NCBI GenBank assembly: GCA_014155875.1
Contig: JACEFZ010024506.1
Coordinates: 501,001-565,000 of the forward strand
From: Cepaea nemoralis
Lineage: Eukaryota > Mollusca > Gastropoda > Stylommatophora > Helicidae
Reading direction: 5' to 3'
Length of the DNA stretch: 64,000 bases
Position 1 is the stretch's first letter, and each line of letters starts with the position of its first letter. The notes below the pieces were generated by a model. That model saw nothing but the letters and a program-made list of their open reading frames with translations. It had not been told where the DNA came from and made no database searches. Both the position numbers and the translations under genes were made by a program. Below are positions 13,576 through 23,920 of the stretch, piece after piece.

Positions 13576-13667
13576 CTCTTTGCTTCCGTTTCTGCCCGTT
13601 CAAGTCGGACAGCAAGGCTTGTGCTGTCATGGTCTGTTTCATCAGTTACTGTTGCTCCATGTTCCAA
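13576..13667 (-). CDS. Probable internal exon of an unidentified host gene (92 bp)
   Basis: On the minus strand an acceptor (TTTGAAATGAGCAG after a pyrimidine-rich stretch) precedes 92 bp that ends at AAAGAG|GTATGTGG. The open frame gives LEHGATVTDETDHDSTSL and AVRLERAETEAK plus AG of a split codon. The acidic then E/R/A-rich composition matches the coiled-coil-like character of the exons at 9.7 and 10.8 kb on the same strand, so I place it upstream in the same gene. No domain is recognised. Confidence 0.5.
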
Positions 13668-13954
13668 CTGCTCATTTCAAAGACATCAAAGGGAGATAAC
13701 ACAAAATAAAAATGATGAGACAGGGAAACTACTTGAGTCAAATTTCTAACTATTAATTAAAACCACAGCAGGCGGCCTTAATTCCTCATGCTCAAAGACC
13801 CCTCTGCCATACACCGCAAGGTACTACATTGGCAGTAAATGACAGAAGGTAAAAATTGCATAAAGAAACAGGCTAGATTTGATGGGAACGTCCTGCAAAG
13901 GACATACAACATTTTAAATAATGTTATAATAATCGTCTAACCAGTGATAAACAT

Positions 13955-14222
13955 GGAGCCTCGGTGGCGCAGTGGCTGACGGCTGACCTACCGGCCCCAT
14001 GGTTATCTGTTTGAATCCACATCGTGGGAGAAAAAGGGGTAGGGGGTGTTACAAATGACTTCCCCCCACCCACCCACCCACCCACCCCCCCACCCCCCCC
14101 CCCCCCCCCCCCAGGTGGACCCAGCCCAAAGTGGATACTAGGAAATGTTTTGGGAAGTCAAGGCGACCGGGGTGATACTGACACATGACCCCAGGGAGTG
14201 GAGACAAGTCTGTACAGATATG
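13955..14222 (+). repeat. SINE group I copy (tRNA-derived)
   Basis: The head has tRNA-like promoter boxes: an A-box-like TGGCGCAGTGG after 'ggagcctcgg', and a B-box-like GTTTGAATCCAC. It then has a poly-C patch, a core 'aaatgttttgggaagtcaa' and a 3' end 'gtctgtacagatatgg'. The same order (head, 'gggaagt' core, 'actgacccc', 'ttggtctatacaaat' end) defines this group throughout the window. Its 3' end runs directly into the 30-bp satellite. Confidence 0.75.
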
Positions 14223-16227
14223 GCTCCAGCTCCAGATGTCTAGAGAGGTATGGCTCCAGTACCATATGTCTAGAGAGGTATGGATGTAGTTCCAGATGTC
14301 TAGAGAGGTATGGGTGTAGTTCCAGATGTCTAGAGAGGTATGGGTGTAGCTGCAGATGTCTAGAAAGGTATGGATGTAGTTCCAGATGTCTAGAGAGGTA
14401 TGGATGTAGTTCCAGATGTCTAGAGAGGTATGGCTCCAGTACCATATGTCTAGAGAGGTATGGATGTAGTTCCAGATGTCTAGAGAGGTATGGATGTAGT
14501 TCCAGATGTCTAGAGAGGTATGGATGTAGTTCCAGATGTCTAGAGAGGTATGGATGTAGTTCCAGATGTCTAGAGAGGTATGGGTGTAGCTGCAGATGTC
14601 TAGAAAGGTATGGATGTAGTTCCAGATGTCTAGAGAGGTATGGATGTAGTTCCAGATGTCTAGAGAGGTATGGCTCCAGTACCATATGTCTAGAGAGGTA
14701 TGGATGTAGTTCCAGATGTCTAGAGAGGTATGGATGTAGTTCCAGATGTCTAGAGAGGTATGGATGTAGTTCCAGATGTCTAGAGAGGTATGGATGTAGT
14801 TCCAGATGTCTAGAGAGGTATGGGTGTAGCTGCAGATGTCTAGAAAGGTATGGATGTAGTTCCAGATGTCTAGAGAGGTATGGATGTAGTTCCAGATGTC
14901 TAGAGAGGTATGGGTGTAGTTCCAGATGTCTAGAGAGGTATGGGTGTAGCTGCAGATGTCTAGAAAGGTATGGATGTAGTTCCAGATGTCTAGAGAGGTA
15001 TGGATGTAGTTCCAGATGTCTAGAGAGGTATGGCTCCAGTACCATATGTCTAGAGAGGTATGGATGTAGTTCCAGATGTCTAGAGAGGTATGGATGTAGT
15101 TCCAGATGTCTAGAGAGGTATGGATGTAGTTCCAGATGTCTAGAGAGGTATGGATGTAGTTCCAGATGTCTAGAGAGGTATGGATGTAGTTCCAGATGTC
15201 TAGAGAGGTATGGGTGTAGCTGCAGATGTCTAGAAAGGTATGGATGTAGTTCCAGATGTCTAGAGAGGTATGGATGTAGTTCCAGATGTCTAGAGAGGTA
15301 TGGCTCCAGTACCATATGTCTAGAGAGGTATGGATGTAGTTCCAGATGTCTAGAGAGGTATGGATGTAGTTCCAGATGTCTAGAGAGGTATGGATGTAGT
15401 TCCAGATGTCTAGAGAGGTATGGATGTAGTTCCAGATGTCTAGAGAGGTATGGCTCCAGTACCATATGTCTAGAGAGGTATGGATGTAGTTCCAGATGTC
15501 TAGAGAGGTATGGATGTAGTTCCAGATGTCTAGAGAGGTATGGCTCCAGTACCATATGTCTAGAGAGGTATGGATGTAGTTCCAGATGTCTAGAGAGGTA
15601 TGGGTGTAGCTGCAGATGTCTAGAAAGGTATGGATGTAGTTCCAGATGTCTAGAGAGGTATGGATGTAGTTCCAGATGTCTAGAGAGGTATGGCTCCAGT
15701 ACCATATGTCTAGAGAGGTATGGATGTAGTTCCAGATGTCTAGAGGGGTATGGGTGTAGCTGCAGATGTCTAGAGAGGTATGGATGTAGTTCCAGATGTC
15801 TAGAGAGGTATGGATGTAGTTCCAGATGTCTAGAGAGGTATGGATGTAGTTCCAGATGTCTAGAGAGGTATGGATGTAGTTCCAGATGTCTAGAGAGGTA
15901 TGGCTCCAGTACCATATGTCTAGAGAGGTATGGATGTAGTTCCAGATGTCTAGAGAGGTATGGATGTAGTTCCAGATGTCTAGAGAGGTATGGCTCCAGT
16001 ACCATATGTCTAGAGAGGTATGGATGTAGTTCCAGATGTCTAGAGAGGTATGGCTCCAGTACCATATGTCTAGAGAGGTATGGATGTAGTTCCAGATGTC
16101 TAGAGAGGTATGGATGTAGCTGCAGATGTCTAGAGAGGTATGGCTCCAGTACCATATGTCTAGAGAGGTATGGGTGTAGCTCCAGATGTCTAGAGAGGTA
16201 TGGCTCCAGCACCATATGTCTAGAGAG
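14205..16227. repeat. 30-bp satellite, left block (~67 units)
   Basis: Perfect 30-bp periodicity. The unit is 'tggatgtagttccagatgt' followed by 'ctagagaggta', with variants containing CTCCAGTACCATATG or GGTGTAGCTGCAG. Variants alternate in patterns that suggest higher-order units. Because 30 is a multiple of three and no frame used contains a stop, open frames of about 700 codons exist on both strands (repeats such as CLERYGCSSR, or YLSRHLELHP on the other strand). Opposite-strand openness and perfect DNA periodicity argue for noncoding satellite. Confidence 0.95.
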
Positions 16228-17884
16228 CTCTCCGTCTGGGCGCATGGACCTCAGAGCCACATATGTTAACCCCGGGACTGCCACAGGGATCTGCAGTCTC
16301 GCCGGTGCTCTTTAATGTGTATACGAGCAAGATTGCAAACCTAGAAGCACCAGGGGTTGGAAGAATACTAATATTTGCAGATGATATTCTTGCATATAGG
16401 CAGGGGAGAAATAGGGAGCAAACAGCCCAGGAGTTACAGGCGACAGTAGATAAAGTGATTGACTGGTGCACATAAATGAGTGCTGTCATCCACCCGGAAA
16501 AGGCGGCTATTTTGTGGTGCTCTCTGGACAACAGGATTGTAAGAGCTGATGTCCCAAGCCTCGCGATAGATGGTAGAAATGTCAGCAGAGAGAACAAACT
16601 GAAGTATCTGGGGATCACATTTGACCATGTGGAGACGGTCGTGACAAGAACTCAAAAGGGACTCAATGCACTTAAAACTATGGCTGCTATGGACATGGAG
16701 CAGAGAATGCTTTTCACACTGTACCAGCACTTGATCCTCTCAGTAATTGATTATGGATTAGGTCTGCTCATAGTCTCAGAGAGTCAGCTGGTGAAGTTAG
16801 AGCGCATACAGAACGAAGCTATGCGGGTCATTCTGGGATGCACTAGAGACACCCCAGTAGCATGTGTGCGTTACATCCTTGGTCTGCCGACTGTTGCTGG
16901 TAGGCTCAAGGTGATGCAGGCGAAGGCATACCTCAGAGTAGTTGCAGACACAGACCACCCACTGCATGAGGCGCTGGACGCAGTTAAGGGTCAGTGACTG
17001 ATAAGAGGGAAATCATGGATGGCTCAGGCGGAGGATACGATCAGACAGGTGTGCCCCCTGGAGAACATTAGGCGTGGAGAGGAGTGGGTCAGAGTGCCAG
17101 CGGAGCAGTCAGACTTGTGCAGAGTTATTATCACATTAAGCCGGGAGTGCAGGGAATGGCCAGCAGGGGCCACGGAAGTGGAAATCCAGCAACTAATTCA
17201 GGACAATGCTCACTCGAGTGATGTGATTATCTACACAGATGGTTCGGTGTTAAGAGGTGAGAGAAGTGGCTGGAGGTTCATAGCCAAAGCTAGTGGTCGA
17301 TGTTTGGGGCAGGAGAGCCTGGCATATGATACCACAACATCCAGCTTAAGAATGGAAGTGGAGGCAGTCACTGCGGCTCTCCGCTGGATGGAGAATACGA
17401 CACACACACATCGTCATTGTAACTGACTCAGAAAGCATGCTGACGAGGGTCGACGGGCAGACTTCGTGCGGAGTGGCTTGCTTCGCTTCGGAGGTCACGG
17501 GTGACAAGCATCGCCTGGATCTTTTCTCCGGGGCATGCCGGTGTGCTGGGAAATGAACAGGCGGACAGATTGGCTGGCTCTGCAGAACTTGGTGGAGTAT
17601 TGATACATGACAAGGCAGACGTGGTTGCGGCCTTGTGGGAGCACGTGCACACCTCGGAGGAGCAAATGGATTACCATGGTCTGGCAAGAATGAGACAACG
17701 AGGAGTGACGATGGGATCTGGCCGACGCTCAACGCTCAAAGGAAAGGCGAGACGGACTTATAATCAGATTGCTACTGGTACTATTAGTGTTGGAACTCTT
17801 CGCTGGCTGCTGAGGATGGGGACGGAGCACTTATGGGAATGCCCCGAATGCTGTGATGTCGATTCCTAAATCAATCAATCAATC
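16228..17884 (+). mobile_element. 5'-truncated RNase H-bearing LINE inside the satellite
   Basis: A 1,657-bp insert is bordered by the 12-bp duplication ATGTCTAGAGAG (16,216-16,227 and 17,885-17,896), and its 3' end is an (AATC)n tail. It encodes the second half of a reverse transcriptase (LPQGSAVSPVLFNVY, FADDILAY) and then an RNase H domain with YTDGS, an acidic MEVEAV, DSES and GHAGVLGNEQADRLA. This is the layout of I/R1/Jockey-type LINEs. In-frame stops near 16,473 and 16,995 and a frameshift near 17,400 show that it is dead. It inserted by target-primed reverse transcription; because the target is itself repetitive, the duplication length has some ambiguity. Confidence 0.85.
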
Positions 17885-18712
17885 ATGTCTAGAGAGGTAT
17901 GGATGTAGCTCCAGATGTCTAGAGAGGTATGGATGTAGTTCCAGATGTCTAGAGAGGTATGGATGTAGTTCCAGATGTCTAGAGAGGTATGGATGTAGCT
18001 CCAGATGTCTAGAGAGGTATGGATGTAGTTCCAGATGTCTAGAGAGGTATGGATGTAGCTCCAGATGTCTAGAGAGGTATGGATGTAGCTCCAGATGTCT
18101 TGAGAGGTATGGATGTAGCTCCAGATGTCTAGAGAGGTATGGATGTAGCTCCAGATGTCTAGAGAGGTATGGATGTAGTTCCAGATGTCTAGAGAGGTGT
18201 GGCTCCAGCACCATATGTCTAGAGAGGTATGGATGTAGCTCCAGATGTCTAGAGAGGTATGGATGTAGCTCCAGATGTCTAGAGAGGTATGGCTCCAGCA
18301 CCATATGTCTAGAGAGGTATGGATGTAGCTCCAGATGTCTAGAGAGGTATGGATGTAGCTCCAGATGTCTAGAGAGGTATGGATGTAGCTCCAGATGTCT
18401 AGAGAGGTATGGATGTAGCTCCAGATGTTTAGAGAGGTATGGATGTAGCTCCAGATGTCTAGAGAGGTATGGATGTAGCTCCAGATGTCTAGAGAGGTAT
18501 GGAGGTAGCTCCAGATGTCTAGAGAGGTATGGCTCCAGTACCATATGTCTAGAGAGGTATGGAGGTAGCTCCAGATGTCTAGAGAGGTATGGCTCCAGTA
18601 CCATATGTCTAGAGAGGTATGGCTCCAGTACCATATGTCTAGAGAGGTATGGCTCCAGTACCATATGTCTAGAGAGGTATGGTTCCAGTACCATATGTTT
18701 AGAGAGGTATGG
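17885..18712. repeat. 30-bp satellite, right block (~28 units)
   Basis: The same unit as the left block but dominated by the 'tggatgtagctccagatgt' variant, with rarer GGAGGTAG and CTCCAGTACC types clustered at the right end. The two blocks were one array before the LINE inserted. All frames open on both strands here are satellite artefacts. Confidence 0.93.
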
Positions 18713-18935
18713 TAGCACAGTGACCCGGCTCTCGACCCGGTGGTCATGGGTTCCATCCCCATCGGGAAAAAAGGGGGGAGGGAGGGGTTGAACTGTCCAG
18801 ATTGTTCTGAGCTGCCAGGTCTACGCAGCCTAAGTTTTACGTCAGGGCAAGTCTTGGGAAGTACAGTGGGCCGGTGTTATACTGACACCCCCCCCCCCTC
18901 CCCCGAGTGCCCAATGTTCTATACAAATAATATTC
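18710..18935 (+). repeat. SINE group I copy at the right edge of the satellite
   Basis: Begins 'ggtagcacagtgacccgg' (A-box-like) and has a B-box-like GGGTTCCATCCCC. It then runs through a G-rich patch, the 'tcttgggaagtacagtggg' core, a poly-C patch and 'gttctatacaaat' at the 3' end. It is the same SINE group, in the same orientation, as the copy that enters the satellite from the left. Confidence 0.7.
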
Positions 18936-18939
18936 TAAC

Positions 18940-19887
18940 TCCATATGTCAGTGCGTCATAAAGCGTGTAAATGGGACCTTTACGTGTTGTTATAATGATA
19001 CATAATATGTGTCTCCCACACGATTTCTTGTCTTTTTTCTTCTGTTGTCTCGACTGGATCATGACTCTCCCACTCCACTTTTCTATGTCATCTGATATTT
19101 GATGAAGTTGATGTCGCTTATAACAATATTATTTGTTTTCATAAATAACAAAGCAACGCTTTCGGTTGTCGATACACAGAGCTGACCATACATTGGTACT
19201 TAACTTCTTACACAAACTTGGACGGAGAGGAAATGTTCTTGCAGTCTTGGACATTTGTCATCGGCGAAGGCGTTGCCATAATTTTCGAGAAAAAATGCAA
19301 ACAATGTGTATGCTTCATTGATCGCAGTCTTTCCTATCCTACCCTAACATGGTCCAGTTGGCCCCGTATCAAATACTGCAGTTGGGGTTTGAAGTGTGTG
19401 GCCTTCACACATTCCAGCCCACGATATATGAGGTGGGGTGGCAGTTCCCTTCCTAGTCGTCTTTCCTTCTTATACAATTCCAAACACCTTCTGAAAATTG
19501 TGTTGCATTCATTGTTGTGGCCCTTGGCAAGCCCAATAATCATTATGTCACCTCGGCACCATTCGACCCTAGATTATTAATTGCAAACTAAGAGCATGAA
19601 CGAAGTTGGCTTGCTATTTATGTGTAGTATGTTCATGATTACTATCCCAATTCATAGTTTAGTCCAGTCCCAACTGGCTGGTTTATATGTCCACTATCAC
19701 ATTGCATTAAAAAAGTTAGTTGTATAATAGTTCTTCTATAATAGTTGAATAATAGTTACTTCTATAAAGTCTGCGGATTATCCCGTAGTTTTGGTATTCT
19801 AGGAGTCCTGGAATATCAGCAAGGAAATATCAGCAAAGTAAGTGACACACTAATAAGGTATATTGCTACGTTAATTCTAAGTAATGT
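18940..19887. other. No gene; interspersed-repeat fragment at ~19,330-19,571
   Basis: A minus-strand open frame of about 80 codons lies here (includes FRRCLELYKKERRLGRELP). Its DNA resembles a second stretch near 10,145-10,250, so I read it as part of an interspersed repeat and not as an exon. The rest is AT-rich with nothing recognised. Confidence 0.45.
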
Positions 19888-19900
19888 TATAATGATCATG

Positions 19901-22900
19901 CAGGTCAGGTCTTAGTCAGATATGACTGAGCTACCGTATAACAGTAGACGGTACTACCTGGTTTCTGTTAGCGCCGAACGTTGGGCGGCGCTTACCAAAC
20001 CCGACACCCCACATTGTGCCAACGGCTTCGGGCGGAAGAGCACAATTGGGAGGGTACAAGCCTTACCCTGGTGCGAGGAAATGCAAGCTAAAGACAAAAT
20101 TGTCATGGCAGGGCTGACCAGGCCCTAAGCCTTGGTTGGCGACTGGTCTAGGATCGAAGCTCCGACAGGCGGACAGTTAGAGCAATGCTTTGCTGATCCG
20201 GCAGCTTCTGCAGCTTGTCTTGTTCCAGATGTAGGGGTGTTACCTTTCCTCTGGAGTGAACTAGGCAGGCCGAGAGAGGGATCATGCTGCATGGGCAACA
20301 CATGATCTCTATATTTTAGCCCAGGCTTTGTGCTATGGAGAGGCAATAACTCCATCCCTGGTCTTAACTGGTCTCGGAATCAAAGCGAGAGGCAACTGTT
20401 ACGGGTTATAAGTCCTTGTCAGTTGGCGTAGACATGGGGCGCCACGCGTTGCCTCTGACGGTGGGAGACACCTATAGGTGTCACTGATCAGCTACCGCCC
20501 GCCTCAAGCTGGGCAGCCCCCAGCCAATTGGGTGCTGATCCGCCACAGCCTGCCTGCTTCAATGGGTGCTTGGGGCTAGGACAAAATCTGAATCGCAGGC
20601 TGTAAAACCAATGCACCAGGTACAAACAAAAATAAAAATAGAAACCTCAAGCTACGGCTTGCAACCTGGAACGTGAGAACCATGTGTCCAGGATTTTCCA
20701 CTGACTTGACCAATATTGACGATGTGAGAAAAACGGCTGTGATTGATGCCGAACTCAATCGTCTTAACATTGATATTGCTGGCCTGCAGGAGACTCGCCT
20801 CGCTGAGGAAGGGTCACTCAGGGAAAACAACTACACCTTTTTCTGGAAGGGTAGAGGGCAGGCAGAAAAAAGGCAACACGGTGTGGGCTTTGCAGTGAAG
20901 AATTCGCTACTGGGAATGATTGAAATTCCAGCAGGAGGAAATGAAAGACTATTATCCCTGCGCTTGGCAACCTCTTGTGGGTTTGCCACCATTATTACTG
21001 CATATGCACCGACACTCGATTCCTCTGATGATGTGAAGGATTTGTTCTATGAGGAGTTAGACTCCGTGATCAAGGCAGTTCCAAAATCTGACTACATTTA
21101 TATGCTCGGTGATTTCAATGCTCGTGTGGGCAAGGACTCGAGTTCATGGCCAGTGTCCCTTGGAAAATACAACATCGGTCGCATGAATGAAAATGGGCAA
21201 AGGCTGCTGGAGCATTGCACCAGTAATGACCTATGTATTACTAACTCTTTTTTTAAAACAAAAGAGATGCATAAGGTCACATGGAAACATCCAAGATCCG
21301 GCCATTGGCACCAGCTGGACTTCATCATCACACGGAGACAACATCTGAACCATATATCATTGACTCGTAGTTACCACAGTGCTGACTGTGATACAGATCA
21401 TTCTTTGGTTGTTGCAAGAGTTAGACTGAGACCAAAGAGAATCTACACAGCTAAACACAAATCTAGCCCCAGGATTAATATTATTAACACTCATGATCCT
21501 GAAAAGTGCTTTCAGTTTCAACAGCAACTTGAAGACGCTTTCACTGATACACCAGAAAATTGTACAGTAAATGAAAAGTGGGGTCAAATTAAGGAAACTC
21601 TTTATAAAACTGCCGTAGGGGTTTACGGCACTGTGGATCATAAGAGGCAGGACTGGTTTGCGGCCAACAGCGAGACTCTGCAGCCCTTGATTGATAAGAA
21701 GAAGAAAGCTCTCTTAAGAAACAAGGAAAGACCAACGCGTAACACTCTGAGTGAGCTAAGGCAAGCTAGGAAGGATGTGCAAAAGGCTGCCAGGCAGTGT
21801 GCAAATGATTATTGGATCAAGTTATGTGAGTCCATTCAAATCGCAAGTGATAAGGGAGACATAAGAAGCATGTATGAAGGAATAAAGAAAGCCTGTGGTC
21901 CAGTGATCAAAAGAAGTGCACCGCTGAAAACCTTGACTGGAGAAGTTATCACTGATAAGAAACAGCAGATGGACAGATGGGTTGAGCACTATTTGGAGCT
22001 TTACTCAAGTGAGACCAAACTAGCGGATGATGCCCTAAATGCCATAGAGGCTCTACCAACTCTTGACCACCTGGACACACTTCCCACCATAACAGAAGTT
22101 AAGTGTGCTATAAATGAACTTGCATCTGGCAAGGCTCCAGGTAAGGATGGGATTCCAATAGAGGTTATCAGGAGTGGGCAAGAAACACTCACTCTACAGA
22201 TCCACCAGCTAATAGAGCTATGCTGGCGTGAAGGACAAGTCCCACAGGATTTCAAAGATTCAAACATCATAACGCTGTACAAGAACAAGGGTGATCGGAG
22301 CGACTGTAACAACTATAGGGGTATCTCACTTCTGTGTATTGTTGGAAAAGTATTTGCCAGAATTGTTCTGCGCAGACTTCAAGTCCTAGGAGATCAAGTC
22401 TACCCCGAATCACAGTGTGGCTTTCGACAGAACCGGTCTACCACTGATATGATATTCTCATTGCGACAAATGCAAGAAAAATGCCGTGAACAGAATCAAC
22501 CACTGTTTATTGCCTTCATCGACCTCACAAAGGCATTTGATTTGGTCAGTCGTGAGGGTCTGTTCAAGGCACTAAAGAAGATTGGCTGCCCACCAACTCT
22601 TCTGTCCATTGTGGAATCGTTCCACACAGGCATGAAGGGTATAATCAAGTTTGATGGTGCAACTTCTGAAGAATTTGAAATCAAGAGTGGAGTTAAGCAA
22701 GGTTGTGTACTAGCTCCCACCCTCTTTGGAATATACTTTTCACTTCTACTGAAATATGCATTTCGTGATCAGGATGGTGGTATATACATTCACTCACGCT
22801 CAGATGGCGGCCTCTACAATGCTCAGAGATTGAAGGCTAAGACCAAAATTAGGAGGGTACTGATCAGAGAGTTGCTTTTTGCAGATGATGCTGCAGTTAC

Positions 22901-23869
22901 GACCCACTCTGAGGAAGAATTGCAATGTCTACTATCTGCATTCTCCAATGCTTGTTCTGAATTTGGTTTAACAATTAGCAAAAAGAAGACACAGATTATG
23001 TCACAAGGTGCACATGGGGTACCATCAATCTTTATTGACGACGCCGAACTAGAGATAGTAGACCATTTTACATATCTAGGATCAGTGGTAAATAGCAAAT
23101 TATCCCTAGATCAGGAAATCAACATCCGGATTGGTAAGGCAGCAACAACAATGAACAGGTTAAGAAAAAGAGTCTGGGAGAACAGGAAGCTTACTGCCAA
23201 AACAAAAGTCCTTGTCTATCAAGCCTGTGTCCTTAGTACTCTTCTCTATGGCAGTGAAACCTGGACAACTTACTCACACCAAGAGAACAATTTAAACAGC
23301 TTTCATATGCGGTGTCTGCGAAGAATTCTTGGTATTAAGTGGCAAGACAAAATCACAAATACTGAAGTATTGGAAAGATCAGGTTGTGTGACAGTTTATT
23401 CCATGCTCAGTCTTCGTAGACTTAGATGGATAGGACATCTTAGGAGGATGGATGATGGTAGAATACCAAAGGATATCTTTTTTGGTGAATTACAGATGGG
23501 TAAGAGATCTCAGGGTCGGCCTCTACTACGATACAAAGATGTGTGTAAGCGGGACATGATTGATACAGGCATTGATAATGCACATTGGGAGCAAGTCGCC
23601 GCTGAACGTGTTGCGTGGAGGGCAAATATCAGAAATGGAATAAAGTCAAAGGAGAAAATTATTGCAGAAAAGTCACACACCAAGCGTTTGAGACGTAAGA
23701 TGGTGCATGATGGTGGAAATGACCACGTGTTCACATGCACCCACTGTGAACGGACATTTACAGCGCAAATTGGCCTTATCAGTCACACTCGCTACCGCCA
23801 TAGTTAAAAGTTATTATGCCTTTTTAGAGCACAAACTATCGTCTGTCAAGACGGCAAGGTGCCAATGAA
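19901..23869 (+). mobile_element. Nearly complete APE-RT non-LTR retrotransposon
   Basis: A 3,969-bp element flanked by the 13-bp duplication TATAATGATCATG (19,888-19,900 and 23,870-23,882). It has a GC-richer 5' leader of about 0.7 kb, one long ORF, and a short 3' end ('ggtgccaatgaa') without a poly-A tail. The overall size, single ORF and short simple 3' end resemble RTE-type elements, but the clade needs a phylogeny. It sits antisense in the proposed second intron of the PAM2-array gene, about 50 bp beyond that exon's donor. The intact ORF and clean TSD suggest a fairly recent insertion. Confidence 0.9.
20592..23807 (+). CDS. LINE endonuclease-reverse transcriptase polyprotein
   Basis: The frame is open from 20,592 to the stop at 23,805-23,807. 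The first ATG (20,682) lies just after the first endonuclease motif (ATWNVRT), so translation probably starts upstream at a non-AUG codon, or the 5' end has mutated. An APE endonuclease occupies roughly the first 240 residues (LQETRL, GDFNARVG, QLDFIITRR, DTDHSLV). The RT spans about residues 500-850 (APGKDGIP, GFRQNRSTTD, FIDLTKAFD, GVKQGCVLAP, FADDAA). A typical LINE C-terminal region follows (YGSETWTT, RWIGHLRRMDDGR), then a terminal C2H2 finger (CTHC...HTRYRH). No stop or frameshift interrupts it. It acts in target-site nicking and target-primed cDNA synthesis. Confidence 0.9.
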   Translation: MAGCKTNAPGTNKNKNRNLKLRLATWNVRTMCPGFSTDLTNIDDVRKTAVIDAELNRLNIDIAGLQETRLAEEGSLRENNYTFFWKGRGQAEKRQHGVGFAVKNSLLGMIEIPAGGNERLLSLRLATSCGFATIITAYAPTLDSSDDVKDLFYEELDSVIKAVPKSDYIYMLGDFNARVGKDSSSWPVSLGKYNIGRMNENGQRLLEHCTSNDLCITNSFFKTKEMHKVTWKHPRSGHWHQLDFIITRRQHLNHISLTRSYHSADCDTDHSLVVARVRLRPKRIYTAKHKSSPRINIINTHDPEKCFQFQQQLEDAFTDTPENCTVNEKWGQIKETLYKTAVGVYGTVDHKRQDWFAANSETLQPLIDKKKKALLRNKERPTRNTLSELRQARKDVQKAARQCANDYWIKLCESIQIASDKGDIRSMYEGIKKACGPVIKRSAPLKTLTGEVITDKKQQMDRWVEHYLELYSSETKLADDALNAIEALPTLDHLDTLPTITEVKCAINELASGKAPGKDGIPIEVIRSGQETLTLQIHQLIELCWREGQVPQDFKDSNIITLYKNKGDRSDCNNYRGISLLCIVGKVFARIVLRRLQVLGDQVYPESQCGFRQNRSTTDMIFSLRQMQEKCREQNQPLFIAFIDLTKAFDLVSREGLFKALKKIGCPPTLLSIVESFHTGMKGIIKFDGATSEEFEIKSGVKQGCVLAPTLFGIYFSLLLKYAFRDQDGGIYIHSRSDGGLYNAQRLKAKTKIRRVLIRELLFADDAAVTTHSEEELQCLLSAFSNACSEFGLTISKKKTQIMSQGAHGVPSIFIDDAELEIVDHFTYLGSVVNSKLSLDQEINIRIGKAATTMNRLRKRVWENRKLTAKTKVLVYQACVLSTLLYGSETWTTYSHQENNLNSFHMRCLRRILGIKWQDKITNTEVLERSGCVTVYSMLSLRRLRWIGHLRRMDDGRIPKDIFFGELQMGKRSQGRPLLRYKDVCKRDMIDTGIDNAHWEQVAAERVAWRANIRNGIKSKEKIIAEKSHTKRLRRKMVHDGGNDHVFTCTHCERTFTAQIGLISHTRYRHS

Positions 23870-23920
23870 TATAATGATCATGTTTTATGGTAACTATTAC
23901 ACATCCAAACATATACTCAC

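Noticed and set aside
14158..16315. Long open frames of about 700 codons on both strands
   Set aside because: They follow exactly from a 30-bp satellite without stops; both strands are open and the copies differ as DNA repeats, not by codon.
17853..18791. Open frames of 280-310 codons over the right satellite block
   Set aside because: The same 30-bp satellite; three frames on two strands are open together.
19334..19571. Minus-strand frame with FRRCLELYKKERRLG, considered as a later exon of the PAM2 gene
   Set aside because: Its acceptor phase does not fit the PAM2 exon donor, and the DNA resembles another stretch near 10.15-10.25 kb, so an interspersed repeat is likelier.
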